From contig CAZWYL010000009.1 in assembly GCA_964638225.1 (NCBI GenBank), positions 1 through 27,446 on the forward strand: a stretch of DNA of 27,446 nt, given 5' to 3'. Numbering within the stretch: the stretch's first letter is position 1; each line of letters begins with the position of its first letter. Below are positions 6,685-15,518 of the stretch, in pieces. The stretch comes from WJKK01 sp964638225. GTDB taxonomy: Bacteria; Patescibacteriota; WWE3; UBA101185; UBA10185. The notes beneath the pieces are model-generated. The model saw nothing but the letters and a program-made list of their open reading frames with translations. It was not told where the DNA came from and ran no database searches. Both the position numbers and the translations under genes were made by a program.

Positions 6685-7840
6685 CATCTTTTTTGCTTGC
6701 TTGTACCGCTGGATAAGTACCGAAGATAATTCCAACAACTAAAGAAAATCCGAGGGCTAGGCCAACTAGTTCAGGGGTTATCTCTGAGTCTAGCCACTGT
6801 CGAGCAATTAAACACCCACCAAAACCCAGAGCAAGACCTATCAAGCCTCCAAGGCCGCTTAAAATTATTGATTCGATTAGAAATTGCAAAGCTATAGAAC
6901 GGCGAGTTGCTCCCAAAGCCTTTCTTAAGCCAATCTCTCGTGTCCTTTCTGTAACGGAAACAAGCATAATATTCATGATCCCGATACCGCCCACGAGCAA
7001 AGAAATTCCTGCTACAGCAGCAAGACCAAATTTTAAAATATCTAAAATACTTTGCACCTGCTTTAGAAGGTCTTCTTGGGTATAAATTGTAAAATCTTCA
7101 GAACTTAAATCCTGTAAAAGTGCTCGTTCCACAATTCTTGAATCCACTGAGACATTGTCTTTGCTTTTTAGTCTTACTGCTATGTAGGTGTAGTTATCCA
7201 AATCAAAAATTTCTTCTACTCTTTTGATAGGAATTATTACCATTGGGTCAAAATCTGGGTTTTTGGGAGGCATATAACCCACAACTATAAATTTGTTGCC
7301 TTTAACTTCTATTTCTTTGCCAATGGGATCTGAATTTCCAAACAAATCTTTTCTGACTAGGTCACCTATTACTGCAACTTTTTCTCCTACTCTATGCTCA
7401 TTATCTGTGAAATAACGCCCCTCTTTAAGTTCAACATCAAAAATATCTCGGGCATCTGAATCTCCACCTAAAACACTAGCATAGTAAATATTACTTTTAT
7501 AGGTTACAGTGCTTCCTGTTTGCATTAGAGGTGTTACTTTTGATACAACCTTGGAGGCATTTCTTTTTATTAAATCCACATGTTTAGGGGAGAGTTTATT
7601 GTTAGAAAAGGCTAGAGAAGGGTCATTTGTTATTCCACCGCCTCCAGGATATACAAATACGAGATTTGCTCCCAAAGCTTCAAATTCGCTGCTTACATAG
7701 TTTTGCAGCCCTTGAACTAATGAAATTAAAGTAACAACAGCAAATACACCAATAACTACTCCGAGAACTGTCAAAATACTTCTGACAAAATTTGCCCTCA
7801 AAGATTTTATTGCTGTTTTTATTGTAGTGTTTATATTCAT
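6659..7840 (-). CDS. MacB-like ABC transporter permease (second copy)
   Basis: A 393-residue permease of the MacB/FtsX type. It has an N-terminal membrane helix (about 20-42, ILTVLGVVIGVFAVVTLISL), an extracytoplasmic MacB-PCD domain (about 45-265), and three C-terminal helices. The conserved LLVGGIGIMNIMLVSVTERTREIGLRKALGA sentence bridges the first of these helices and the coupling helix. It ends KKDAIEALRYE, as is typical. It lies 12 bases after the sister permease and has the same length, so the two likely form a heterodimer with the ATPase at 9031. No ATPase domain is fused, unlike E. coli MacB. Substrate unknown. Confidence 0.92.
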   Translation of the reverse strand: MNINTTIKTAIKSLRANFVRSILTVLGVVIGVFAVVTLISLVQGLQNYVSSEFEALGANLVFVYPGGGGITNDPSLAFSNNKLSPKHVDLIKRNASKVVSKVTPLMQTGSTVTYKSNIYYASVLGGDSDARDIFDVELKEGRYFTDNEHRVGEKVAVIGDLVRKDLFGNSDPIGKEIEVKGNKFIVVGYMPPKNPDFDPMVIIPIKRVEEIFDLDNYTYIAVRLKSKDNVSVDSRIVERALLQDLSSEDFTIYTQEDLLKQVQSILDILKFGLAAVAGISLLVGGIGIMNIMLVSVTERTREIGLRKALGATRRSIALQFLIESIILSGLGGLIGLALGFGGCLIARQWLDSEITPELVGLALGFSLVVGIIFGTYPAVQASKKDAIEALRYE

Positions 7841-7852
7841 TTTTTACTTTTT

Positions 7853-9034
7853 CTATTCATGTCTAAGAGCTTCAATTGGATCCTTTTTAGCTGCTTTGAT
7901 TGCGGGATAGGTGCCGAATACTGCTCCCACTAATAAAGAAAATCCAATAGCAAGGAGAACTACCCACGAAGTTATTTCAGCCCGTATGGTATTGCTTATT
8001 GCTATTGTTAGAATCCAGGAAAGCCCTAGACCAAGAAAGCCTCCTAACAGACTAATAGTTAGAGCTTCGACAAAAAACTGACTTCCTATATCAAAACCAG
8101 TTGCTCCAAGAGCCTTTCTTAAACCAATTTCTTGTATTCTTTCGTTCACAGTCACTAACATGATGTTCATAATGCCTATCCCACCTACTAGTAAAGATAT
8201 TCCTGCTATTGCTGCTAAAATGATTGAAAGGATATCTAGTATATTTCCTGCTGAATCAAGGATTTCATTTTGAGATATAACCGTAAAGTCATCTCTATCC
8301 ATTTCTTTTGCTAGAGAATGTTCTATATTTATTCCTAGATCATCAACATTTTGAGAATTTTCTCCTTTGACGAGAATATTAGTAATACTATCCACCTCAA
8401 AAACCTCTTGAGCTGTTGTGTACGGTACAAAAACACGTTCATTTGATTGTCCCCCCTCATCCTCGATTAAGCCTATTACTGTAAATTGTTTGGAATCTAT
8501 CTTTATTTTTTTACCTATTGGATCGATCTCACCAAATAACTCATCCCTTACTTCAGGTGCGAGTACAGCAACATAATCTTTGTTTTTTACTTCGGCGCGA
8601 TTAAAATATCTACCCTCTTTTATGCTTGTATTGAACAATTCCACCGCTTCTGAATTTGATGCGGTAATAGTTGAAATATGATCTCTAGTTTTATATTGAG
8701 TTTTTTTAACCAATCTAATAGAAGGGGTAACGCCTAAAATCACCTCCCCAAATTCATCTCTTATTAAGTCAACATGTTTTTCTTTTAAGGTTTTCTTCGT
8801 GAAAGATAATGCTGGATCTTGAGCTAAACCGGCGCGGCCAGGTACGACGATAATAAGATTAGATCCAATGGCATTAAATCTATCTACTATAAAGTTTTCT
8901 ATACCTGTAACCAAAGATACTAGCGCTACAACCGCAAAAACTCCAATAATAACGCCCAACATGGTAAGAAAAGATCGCAGTTTATTAGATAGAAGAGATA
9001 GAAGTGCTGATTTAATTGTTTCTAGATGCTTCAT
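7853..9034 (-). CDS. MacB-like ABC transporter permease (first copy)
   Basis: A 393-residue sister of the following gene. The N-terminal helix is at about 20-42, a periplasmic-type core domain at about 45-265, and a C-terminal FtsX domain holds the LLVGGIGIMNIMLV sentence and IQEIGLRKALGAT. Its end is KKDPIEALRHE. Its ATG overlaps the TGA of the ATPase gene (ATGA), so translation is probably coupled. MacB-type permeases do not pass substrate through the bilayer. They transmit ATP-driven motion to the outside (mechanotransmission), often for peptides, antibiotics or lipoproteins. The two copies have diverged clearly, mainly in the outer domain. Confidence 0.92.
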   Translation of the reverse strand: MKHLETIKSALLSLLSNKLRSFLTMLGVIIGVFAVVALVSLVTGIENFIVDRFNAIGSNLIIVVPGRAGLAQDPALSFTKKTLKEKHVDLIRDEFGEVILGVTPSIRLVKKTQYKTRDHISTITASNSEAVELFNTSIKEGRYFNRAEVKNKDYVAVLAPEVRDELFGEIDPIGKKIKIDSKQFTVIGLIEDEGGQSNERVFVPYTTAQEVFEVDSITNILVKGENSQNVDDLGINIEHSLAKEMDRDDFTVISQNEILDSAGNILDILSIILAAIAGISLLVGGIGIMNIMLVTVNERIQEIGLRKALGATGFDIGSQFFVEALTISLLGGFLGLGLSWILTIAISNTIRAEITSWVVLLAIGFSLLVGAVFGTYPAIKAAKKDPIEALRHE

Positions 9035-9723
9035 GATATTATTGAGCCATCATGTAAAGTAACTTGTTTTCTAGTAATACTAGCCAAGTCTTCATCATGA
9101 GTGACAATAATAATTGTTTTACCTTCTTCATTTAGTTCTGTTAATAAATCCTCAATTGCTTTTCCTGTTTTTGAGTCGAGGTTGCCTGTAGGCTCGTCTG
9201 CGAACACTATTGAAGGATTATTTACTAAAGCTCGGGCTATAGCTACACGCTGTTTTTGACCTCCGGAAAGTTCATTAGATTTATTTTGCATCCGATCGCC
9301 TAAACCCACTTTTTTTAACATTTCTGTAGCTTTGGATTCCCACTCGCTTCCCGGTACCTCGCTATATTTCAAGGGTAAGATAACATTCTCCAGTGTTGTG
9401 GCCCGCGGCAATAAGTTAAATGATTGGAAAATAAAGCCTATTTCTTTGTTTCTTACTTTTGCTAGTACATTAGGTTTGTATTGGGTAGTATCTTTATCGT
9501 TAAGCAGTACTTTTCCTTCAGTAGGAGTATCCAATAGTCCTAAAATATGCATGAGGGTGCTTTTTCCAGAACCTGATTTTCCTACTACAGAAAGAAAATC
9601 ACCTGAGTAAATTTCCAGATCCACTTCTTTTAAAGCAGATATCTTCACTTTTCCCATGTCGTATATTTTAGTTAATCCTATTCCTTTTAAAACAGGCTTT
9701 GAATTGGAAATCTGGTTATTCAT
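9031..9723 (-). CDS. ABC transporter ATP-binding protein (MacB/LolD type)
   Basis: A 230-residue stand-alone ATPase. Walker A is GKSGSGKST (48-56), followed by the Q loop (FIFQSFNLLPRATTLENV), signature LSGGQKQRVAIARAL, Walker B IVFADEPTGNLD and switch histidine VTHD. The LDSKTG/GNLD wording and the length are typical of the LolD/MacB/FtsE group. It overlaps the adaptor gene by eight bases and the first permease by four, so the four genes form one operon (adaptor, ATPase, permease, permease). Confidence 0.95.
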   Translation of the reverse strand: MNNQISNSKPVLKGIGLTKIYDMGKVKISALKEVDLEIYSGDFLSVVGKSGSGKSTLMHILGLLDTPTEGKVLLNDKDTTQYKPNVLAKVRNKEIGFIFQSFNLLPRATTLENVILPLKYSEVPGSEWESKATEMLKKVGLGDRMQNKSNELSGGQKQRVAIARALVNNPSIVFADEPTGNLDSKTGKAIEDLLTELNEEGKTIIIVTHDEDLASITRKQVTLHDGSIIS

Positions 9724-10777
9724 TAGTTATATTTGCTTTATATCCCTCTTCTACATTCGAGTTTCTATCTGTAGGAACGAGAATAGGAGTGTTAACTTCA
9801 GTTTTTATTTCTGTATAAAGATCTCCTTCAATTCCAATTTTAATGTGTTTTCTTTTTAAGTTTCCTGAATTATTTATAGTCCAAATATATGGTTTGTCCT
9901 CTACATCATAAAAAACCTCGTCATATAACAGAGCTTGTACTTCTTCTCCTGTTGATGAGACTACGATTTTAGCGTCACCTGTCATACCTAAGAGAGCTTT
10001 TTCGTTTTCCTCTATTTCTATTTCCACAGTAAATGTTGGGTTAGAGCCTGAGTTTGCATAGTTAGGGAGTTTGGAAATGGTTCCATTGAGGATTGTGTCT
10101 TCTAGTGCATCAAGCTCGATCTCCACCTCTTGTCCTACAGATAAAGAACCAAAATCTTCTTGATCAATGTTGGTTTCGAATATTAAATCCTTCGGGTCGG
10201 CGATCTTAATAACCGGAGCATTAATGCTAACGCTTTCTCCCTTCTTTACAAAAGTATCTATAACTAATCCTGAAAATGGAGTATAAATAAAATTATTAGA
10301 GAAATTAGCTTGAATAGAATTATAGTCTGCCTGTGCTTTGTCTACTAATCTTTCATGTCTTCTGACTTCCAACCAATATTCTGTCTCTCCTCCAACTGCG
10401 TCAATATTACTGGAATAATTTTCTATGAATAATTCTTTATTCAATTTTGTAGCCTCAAAATTCTGTCGAGCTGACTCTAATCTGCTGGAAGCTTCTGAGG
10501 TAGAGAGAGAAGCAAGTAATTGACCTTCATCTACTATGTCCCCTTCTCTCACATTAAGTCTGCTTAGAGTTCCATTTAAAGGAAAAGACAGTTCAGCTTC
10601 CTTTTTGGCTTTAATTTCTCCGGTGGTGGATATTGTTCTTTGAACAATTTGATCTTTAAGTTCAACTTGACGTACGGGAACAGTAGTTAGTCCGTTTCTA
10701 AAAAACAGGATTCGAGCGAGAAAGAAGCCAGCTCCAAGAACGATTACGAATTTACCTATATTCAAGATCTTTTTCAT
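9716..10777 (-). CDS. Membrane-fusion (HlyD/MacA-type) adaptor protein
   Basis: A 353-residue adaptor with one N-terminal membrane helix (about 7-26). It has two half lipoyl-like motifs (GTLSRLNVREGDIVDEGQLL and IYTPFSGLVIDTFVKKGESV) separated by a short helical hairpin, then a beta-barrel domain and a membrane-proximal domain near the end. This is the MacA/HlyD layout. In didermic cells such adaptors join an inner-membrane pump to an outer channel. In monoderm-like CPR cells they occur without a channel and may guide substrate through the wall. It is the first gene of the export operon. The ATG used here is preceded by a possible five-codon leader frame and no good Shine-Dalgarno. Confidence 0.9.
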   Translation of the reverse strand: MKKILNIGKFVIVLGAGFFLARILFFRNGLTTVPVRQVELKDQIVQRTISTTGEIKAKKEAELSFPLNGTLSRLNVREGDIVDEGQLLASLSTSEASSRLESARQNFEATKLNKELFIENYSSNIDAVGGETEYWLEVRRHERLVDKAQADYNSIQANFSNNFIYTPFSGLVIDTFVKKGESVSINAPVIKIADPKDLIFETNIDQEDFGSLSVGQEVEIELDALEDTILNGTISKLPNYANSGSNPTFTVEIEIEENEKALLGMTGDAKIVVSSTGEEVQALLYDEVFYDVEDKPYIWTINNSGNLKRKHIKIGIEGDLYTEIKTEVNTPILVPTDRNSNVEEGYKANITNE

Positions 10778-10780
10778 ATT

Positions 10781-10798
10781 TTACCCATCAATCTCCAT
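10781..10798 (-). CDS. Possible five-codon leader ORF before the adaptor gene
   Basis: The minus strand reads ATGGAGATTGATGGGTAA (M-E-I-D-G-stop). It begins six bases after a perfect TATAAT and ends three bases before the adaptor ATG. If transcription starts at the usual distance, this ATG sits at the mRNA 5' end, as in the leaderless genes of this window, and the adaptor would be reached by reinitiation. The alternative is a simple 20-base leader whose ATG is accidental. Confidence 0.3.
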   Translation of the reverse strand: MEIDG

Positions 10799-10804
10799 TG
10801 TATA

Positions 10805-10832
10805 ATTATAAACCATCTAAGTAATTATACAA
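10805..10832 (-). promoter_or_regulatory. Promoter of the MacAB-like export operon
   Basis: On the minus strand TTGTAT, a 16-base spacer and TATAAT (10805-10810). The -10 box lies 27 bases before the adaptor start codon and six bases before the small leader frame. Confidence 0.55.
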
Positions 10833-10897
10833 GAAGTTGGCTATACATTTAATTGAGTTTATAGCCGTTTTATCTACTAATAAAACTTTTTTTGTTG

Positions 10898-10903
10898 TAT
10901 TAT
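10898..10903 (+). promoter_or_regulatory. Probable -10 box of the lipid kinase gene
   Basis: TATTAT lies six bases before ATG 10910. No clear -35 box is seen. The spacing predicts a leaderless transcript. Confidence 0.4.
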
Positions 10904-10909
10904 TTACTT

Positions 10910-11371
10910 ATGGTTAATCTATTAAATCAGGACCAATTGGATCAGGAAGTTAAGAAAGACCTAAATTTTTTAGGCTTTCGCATTCATAAATTTTTCAACT
11001 CACATCATCCCAGAAGACATGCAAGAAGTTTTAAATATGCCTTTAGCGGAGTAATTCACGCTTTACTAAATGAACCTAATTTTAGAGTACAGGTGGTGAT
11101 TGTAGTGGTGGCTGCTATTTTAGGATTCTATTTTAAAATTAATACAACTGAATGGGGACTACTAATTTTAACCATGGGTCTTTTATTATTTGCAGAATTA
11201 CTAAATACAGTTGTGGAAGAGTTTATGGATAATTTAATTCCTCATAAGGATCCCGGTGCTCGAATAATAAAAGATCTTTCAGCGGGATTTGTCTTAATTA
11301 TGGCTTTTACCAGCTTAGCTATTCTTAGCTTGATCTTTGTCAAGCATTTTCTCGTTTTCTTTGGAGTTTAG
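10910..11371 (+). CDS. DgkA-family lipid kinase (diacylglycerol/undecaprenol kinase)
   Basis: A 153-residue protein when started at ATG 10910; the frame is open to a TTG 18 bases earlier, but the -10 box lies there. Family signatures are NEPNFRVQ (54-61) and the catalytic AELLNTVVEEFMD (E96, N99, T100, E103, D107), then K121-D122. Three membrane helices follow (about 62-76, 83-104, 124-143). An N-terminal basic soluble stretch of about 40 residues is longer than in E. coli DgkA. In Gram-positive-like cells this family phosphorylates undecaprenol rather than diacylglycerol. The convergent PAP2 phosphatase supports a polyprenol cycle. Its last 57 bases overlap that gene. Confidence 0.88.
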   Translation: MVNLLNQDQLDQEVKKDLNFLGFRIHKFFNSHHPRRHARSFKYAFSGVIHALLNEPNFRVQVVIVVVAAILGFYFKINTTEWGLLILTMGLLLFAELLNTVVEEFMDNLIPHKDPGARIIKDLSAGFVLIMAFTSLAILSLIFVKHFLVFFGV

Positions 11372-11875
11372 TTTTGGAGAGTCAAGAAAAATAATAAATC
11401 CTAGAAATAATCCTCCAAAAAGATAGCCGGCTAAAACATCTCTAACTGAATGATAACCAAGATTTACTCTGGATGGTCCTATCAGAGTAAGAAAAAGCAA
11501 ACATACAACACGGACAATGGGCGTGAATCTACTTAGCTTAAAGTTTTCAACTTTGTAGGTTAAATATAAAATATAACCTAGAAAAACTGTATAGACTACC
11601 GTATGAGAGCTTGGAAAGGCATATTTATCTGCTGGAAAACCAGGTCTTGTTATTAATGGAGGAGCCTCAGTTGGTCGTGAGAACTTGAAAAAAGACTTCA
11701 AAATTACGGAATATGGATAGCTTAAAAAGCATGTGAGTATCAGTAACGCCTTTTTGAGTTGTTTCCAATATAAAAGTAAGCCTAGAAAAGAGAGTGCAGT
11801 ACAAATAAATAAAATATAATTAGATCCAAACCCACTTACTCTCTGCATTAGGATTTTGTAGAATTCAGAAAGCAT
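11315..11875 (-). CDS. PAP2-family lipid phosphatase (undecaprenyl-diphosphatase-like)
   Basis: A 186-residue membrane enzyme with all three PAP2 motifs: KSFFKFSRP (K60, R67, P68), PSSH (88-91) and SRVNLGYHSVRD (S135-R136, H142, D146). Several hydrophobic helices surround them. Such enzymes remove phosphate from lipids such as undecaprenyl diphosphate at the outer face of the membrane, recycling the carrier for cell-wall and surface-glycan synthesis. Its start overlaps the stop of the glycosyltransferase gene (TAATG), so it is the last gene of that operon. The antisense overlap with the lipid kinase gene is 57 bp. The charged C-terminal tail lies in the overlap. Confidence 0.92.
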   Translation of the reverse strand: MLSEFYKILMQRVSGFGSNYILFICTALSFLGLLLYWKQLKKALLILTCFLSYPYSVILKSFFKFSRPTEAPPLITRPGFPADKYAFPSSHTVVYTVFLGYILYLTYKVENFKLSRFTPIVRVVCLLFLTLIGPSRVNLGYHSVRDVLAGYLFGGLFLGFIIFLDSPKLNSKENEKMLDKDQAKNS

Positions 11876-13428
11876 TAGTAGCCTTCTTCAATGATATCTT
11901 CTAAACTTCCCTCAGGCATGTAGTAAACCTTTACAGTTGTATCTCCATTTTTGTAGAAGCTCAAAATAGGTGGGTAATTATCGGCCCAATAAGCAGCCTT
12001 TTCATAAATAATTTCATTGGTAAAACTTTGCGGATCTTTTATATATATGAAATGTCCGGCCTTTTCTGTATTTTTGTCAAAAGGAATATGATATCTAGCT
12101 ATACTTTTGCGTTCGTTTGTGGAGTAATAGCCTGTATTTTTAGAAGATCTTACAAAGCCACTTATCTCATCCCAATGTCGATAATAAGGGAATCCAAAGA
12201 TACTTAAATGATAGGTTGGAGATGGTTTGGGAAAAGTCCAGATAAAAAATTTCTCATTTTTCCAAGGATATTCAGTACCATGCTCTACAAAAATTTGATG
12301 AGATTGAGCAAAAATAAAAAAGAAGACCACAGAAGTGCCAAGCCAAAACAAAAAGTTAACAAACGTAATTTTACCTAGAACTTTATCCAGCATTTCCCAT
12401 ATAAAAGCAACACCAAATCCTAGAATTAAAAATAAGCCTATCAGATAAGTGTATATGTGAGTCCCGGGGATATTGACAAAGAATTCTAAAAAAGCCAAAG
12501 GAATGGCAAACCAAAGGCCTACTGCAACATATAAAATTATACGATCAAGATTACGTTTTCTGCAGTTTTGGTAGAGTTTCAGTAGGATTCTTATTCCACC
12601 CAGAAAAGCTAATGAAGTGTAAATATGTATTACATAAATTGGTTGATATACCGTAAAAAGATATTTTGAGCTTGAGATTTTACCCCCAGTTCCTTCGATG
12701 CGTCCTTTCCAGTAACTTAAAGTTGAATCATCAATTTTAGAAACAAAGGGAATATAAAATGAGCATAAAAGAAGCACAAAAATTAAACTAGGAAGCGTGA
12801 AAAATCTCAAAAAATCACTAACCTTTCTTATTTCGTACTTTTTAATCCAGGCATAGAAAGTATAAAGGACGAGAGGTGCTATAAAAACACCATCGTAGTG
12901 AGAAAGAATCGAGAGAGCCCATGCCAAAAATCCAAAATAAAGACCTTTTACTTTCCAGGATTCATCTTTAGAGGCTAGTGTAAAAAAGTAAAGAGCCAGG
13001 ATCATAAACAAAATTACAAAGGATTGGTATTGAATTATTCTGGAGAATGCTATGAAGAATCCATTTGTTGCAAGAAAGAACGAGGAGAAAAAAGCGATTT
13101 TTTTGGAGAAATATCTTTGGATCAGTTTGTAGAAAAAGAAAACCGACAAAATTCCTGCTAAAGCAAATGGCAGCCGCATGAAAAATCTCGCATTATATGT
13201 GGGGTCAAAGAATTTAAGTATAAATGTAACTAGAAATTGCACGGGACCTTTCCTTTGGGTTAATAAAAACTCATAAATAGGCTGACCTTTCTCGGGAAGA
13301 AATAAAGCCTTTATCTCATCCCCCTGATAGTCAGAATATCCTAGATTAACGATTCGCAGCCAAAAAGTGGTAAAGCCCAAAATCAGGAGATACAAATTAC
13401 TTTTTAAAAAATTAGTTATTTTTTTCAT
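11875..13428 (-). CDS. GT39-like membrane glycosyltransferase (GT-C fold)
   Basis: A 517-residue polytopic protein. After the first membrane helix (about 11-28) comes YSDYQGDEIKA with the acidic pair D37-E38 expected for the first outer loop of GT-C/ArnT-PMT enzymes. About ten further hydrophobic helices follow, then a soluble C-terminal domain of about 130 residues. Such enzymes move a sugar from a polyprenyl-phosphate donor to a lipid or protein outside the membrane. The gene overlaps the helicase gene upstream and the PAP2 gene downstream by one base each (TAATG), so the three are translationally coupled. The PAP2 partner makes sense, since polyprenyl carriers are released by this chemistry. 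Acceptor unknown. Confidence 0.85.
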   Translation of the reverse strand: MKKITNFLKSNLYLLILGFTTFWLRIVNLGYSDYQGDEIKALFLPEKGQPIYEFLLTQRKGPVQFLVTFILKFFDPTYNARFFMRLPFALAGILSVFFFYKLIQRYFSKKIAFFSSFFLATNGFFIAFSRIIQYQSFVILFMILALYFFTLASKDESWKVKGLYFGFLAWALSILSHYDGVFIAPLVLYTFYAWIKKYEIRKVSDFLRFFTLPSLIFVLLLCSFYIPFVSKIDDSTLSYWKGRIEGTGGKISSSKYLFTVYQPIYVIHIYTSLAFLGGIRILLKLYQNCRKRNLDRIILYVAVGLWFAIPLAFLEFFVNIPGTHIYTYLIGLFLILGFGVAFIWEMLDKVLGKITFVNFLFWLGTSVVFFFIFAQSHQIFVEHGTEYPWKNEKFFIWTFPKPSPTYHLSIFGFPYYRHWDEISGFVRSSKNTGYYSTNERKSIARYHIPFDKNTEKAGHFIYIKDPQSFTNEIIYEKAAYWADNYPPILSFYKNGDTTVKVYYMPEGSLEDIIEEGY

Positions 13429-15482
13429 TATTCATTGTTTTTTAAATAATATGCATTTAACTGGTCCATAGCTCTGGTTACACCTACAAAAGACTTTTTT
13501 GCTTCTTTAATTGAAGCGTTTTCCAAAGGATTTCTACCTACTACATATACTTTAGCAAATTCTAATCCTTTGCAATTTTCAAATTTTGTTAGATAAATGC
13601 TGCGAGGGCTATAGTTGATTCTTTTATCGGAACTCAAAACTTTTTTACGATCTTGTTCTATCGGTAGATTGTCTAAAATTTCTTGCATTCGATTAAAGCT
13701 ATTATCATCATAACAAATTATGCCAATGCTCTTTTTTATGATTTTAAGATCCTCTTTCAGATCTTTTTCCACCGAAACATATAAATCATCTGCACTTTCA
13801 AATGATAATAATTTCGGCTCGGCCCCTTTTCTTTTTATAGATTTTGGAAGATATTTCTCTGTAAAAGGAGATAAAATTTTATTGGCTAGATCAATGATGG
13901 GTTTGGTACTTCGATAGTTTGTCTCTAATTTGAATTTTTTTAGGTCTGAAATTTCAAATATCTTTTCTAAATTGTTCCAATTTTTTATTCCTGCTTGGCT
14001 GTATCCTTGATTTAAGTCTCCTAAAATACAGAAGCGCTTGTGCAGTATAAATTCATTTAAAACCGCGAATTCCAGGGGGCTGAAATCTTGTCCTTCATCA
14101 ACTATGCAGTACTGATATTTTTGAGTTTTTGTGAATCCTATGGTTTTAGAGTAGATATAAACTAGAAGAAGTGTAGAGCCATAATCGAGTTTACTATTTA
14201 AGTCTATATTCATTGTATTTACAATATCCTTTAAAGATTTCTTTTTAAGCTCTCTTTTTAGTTTATTTAATTTAGTTAATATTTTTCGTAAAGAATTAAC
14301 GTTTAGTTTATAAAGCCAAAGTCTTGGAGAATTAGGATTTTCCTTTAGAAGTCTTTTTTGAGTTAGGAATTCTTCATTTAGTTCTGAAGTGATATATTGC
14401 AAGTTCTCGTAGGCCGTAATTTCGGGATCATATACATAGCCGCCATAGGATTCTAGTTCATCCTCAAAAACATCTTCTAATTTAGCTTCATATTCTTTAT
14501 CTAGTTTGACAACTAATTTTCTAACTTTTTCAAGGCTTTCAATATTAAGCTTTTCTTTATCAAGTGGGAGAGAAAAATCAACTTTGACTCCAAGTTCCTC
14601 TCGAAAAGTAAAGTTATAAATTAAGTCACTTAAAGTTCGGTAATTTATGTCAAAAATCCCTAATTTTGGAAAAAGCGTTGCTAAGTAACTTACTAGAATT
14701 TGTTTGTTTGCTATAAGAATAGATCTTTGGGGTTGAATCAATTTGGGATGATTGAAAAATATATGGGACAGCCTGTGAATTGCTACAGTACTTTTTCCGC
14801 TTCCCACGCATCCTTGAACTACCATTGGGGTTCTGGGATCTTCCTCTATAATGTCCAATTGAGCTTCTTGAATTGTTTCTACAATATCTTCCAAGACACC
14901 TCCAGTTCTCTCTTCAATCTTATCGACTATAATTTCACTCTCATCGAGCTGAATGTCGTTATTGTAATATTTATTAAGGCTTCCTTCGTTGATATCGAAA
15001 GTACGCTTTAAAACTAAATCCCGGACCTTTTCACCTTCAGGAGTATCATATTTAACATCTTTCTGTGGAAATCGGTATCGGTAATAAACTGAAGCTATTT
15101 TTGAACGCCAATCAGTTATTATTGGTCGATGATTTTCAGAGAATCCAAACTTGCCTATGTAAATTTTCTTAGGATTACTCCCGGTTTTTTTCTTTAAATC
15201 AATTCGCGCAAAATAAGGTTCATCCAAGGAGTATTGCATTTCTTCTAATCTTTTATACCTATCTTTTAAATTGAATGCTGCGTGCTTCTGGTGAATTTGT
15301 TCCAAATAAAGAAAGAAGTCCATAGCATTTGTTTCAGTGTTTTCCCTAAGTTTTTCAAGCTTATTAATTGTTTCTTCCCCTAAGGACTTTAGGCTTTTTT
15401 GGAGCTCTCCTTTTGATTCACCTAGAATGTTTAAAGTTTTTTCGAGATGTTTTTCTTCTTTTTTAAATGTTTCTTTATTCAT
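13428..15482 (-). CDS. HelD-type UvrD-like ATPase (RNA polymerase recycling factor)
   Basis: A 684-residue SF1 protein. The N-terminal coiled coil (about 1-80) is followed by the HelD-specific block PYFARIDL...IYIGKFGF...IITDWRSKIASVYYR (90-135). Walker A is GCVGSGKST (224-232), and Walker B with Q motif is CIVDEGQDFSPLEF. Helicase motifs near the C terminus are NYRSTKPI and FVGVTRAMDQL. This order is that of HelD, which in Bacillus and mycobacteria binds RNA polymerase and releases it from nucleic acid; it is not a simple DNA helicase. The protein is somewhat shorter than B. subtilis HelD (774). Placement between rsmI and a glycosyltransferase does not explain a function. Confidence 0.88.
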   Translation of the reverse strand: MNKETFKKEEKHLEKTLNILGESKGELQKSLKSLGEETINKLEKLRENTETNAMDFFLYLEQIHQKHAAFNLKDRYKRLEEMQYSLDEPYFARIDLKKKTGSNPKKIYIGKFGFSENHRPIITDWRSKIASVYYRYRFPQKDVKYDTPEGEKVRDLVLKRTFDINEGSLNKYYNNDIQLDESEIIVDKIEERTGGVLEDIVETIQEAQLDIIEEDPRTPMVVQGCVGSGKSTVAIHRLSHIFFNHPKLIQPQRSILIANKQILVSYLATLFPKLGIFDINYRTLSDLIYNFTFREELGVKVDFSLPLDKEKLNIESLEKVRKLVVKLDKEYEAKLEDVFEDELESYGGYVYDPEITAYENLQYITSELNEEFLTQKRLLKENPNSPRLWLYKLNVNSLRKILTKLNKLKRELKKKSLKDIVNTMNIDLNSKLDYGSTLLLVYIYSKTIGFTKTQKYQYCIVDEGQDFSPLEFAVLNEFILHKRFCILGDLNQGYSQAGIKNWNNLEKIFEISDLKKFKLETNYRSTKPIIDLANKILSPFTEKYLPKSIKRKGAEPKLLSFESADDLYVSVEKDLKEDLKIIKKSIGIICYDDNSFNRMQEILDNLPIEQDRKKVLSSDKRINYSPRSIYLTKFENCKGLEFAKVYVVGRNPLENASIKEAKKSFVGVTRAMDQLNAYYLKNNE

Positions 15483-15518
15483 TAGATAAGTTTAAAAATA
15501 GACTTAATTATCATAAAG

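Noticed and set aside
13428..15482. UvrD/PcrA/Rep repair helicase
   Set aside because: The N-terminal coiled coil and the PYFARID...IYIGK...DWRSKIAS block are those of HelD, not of repair helicases.
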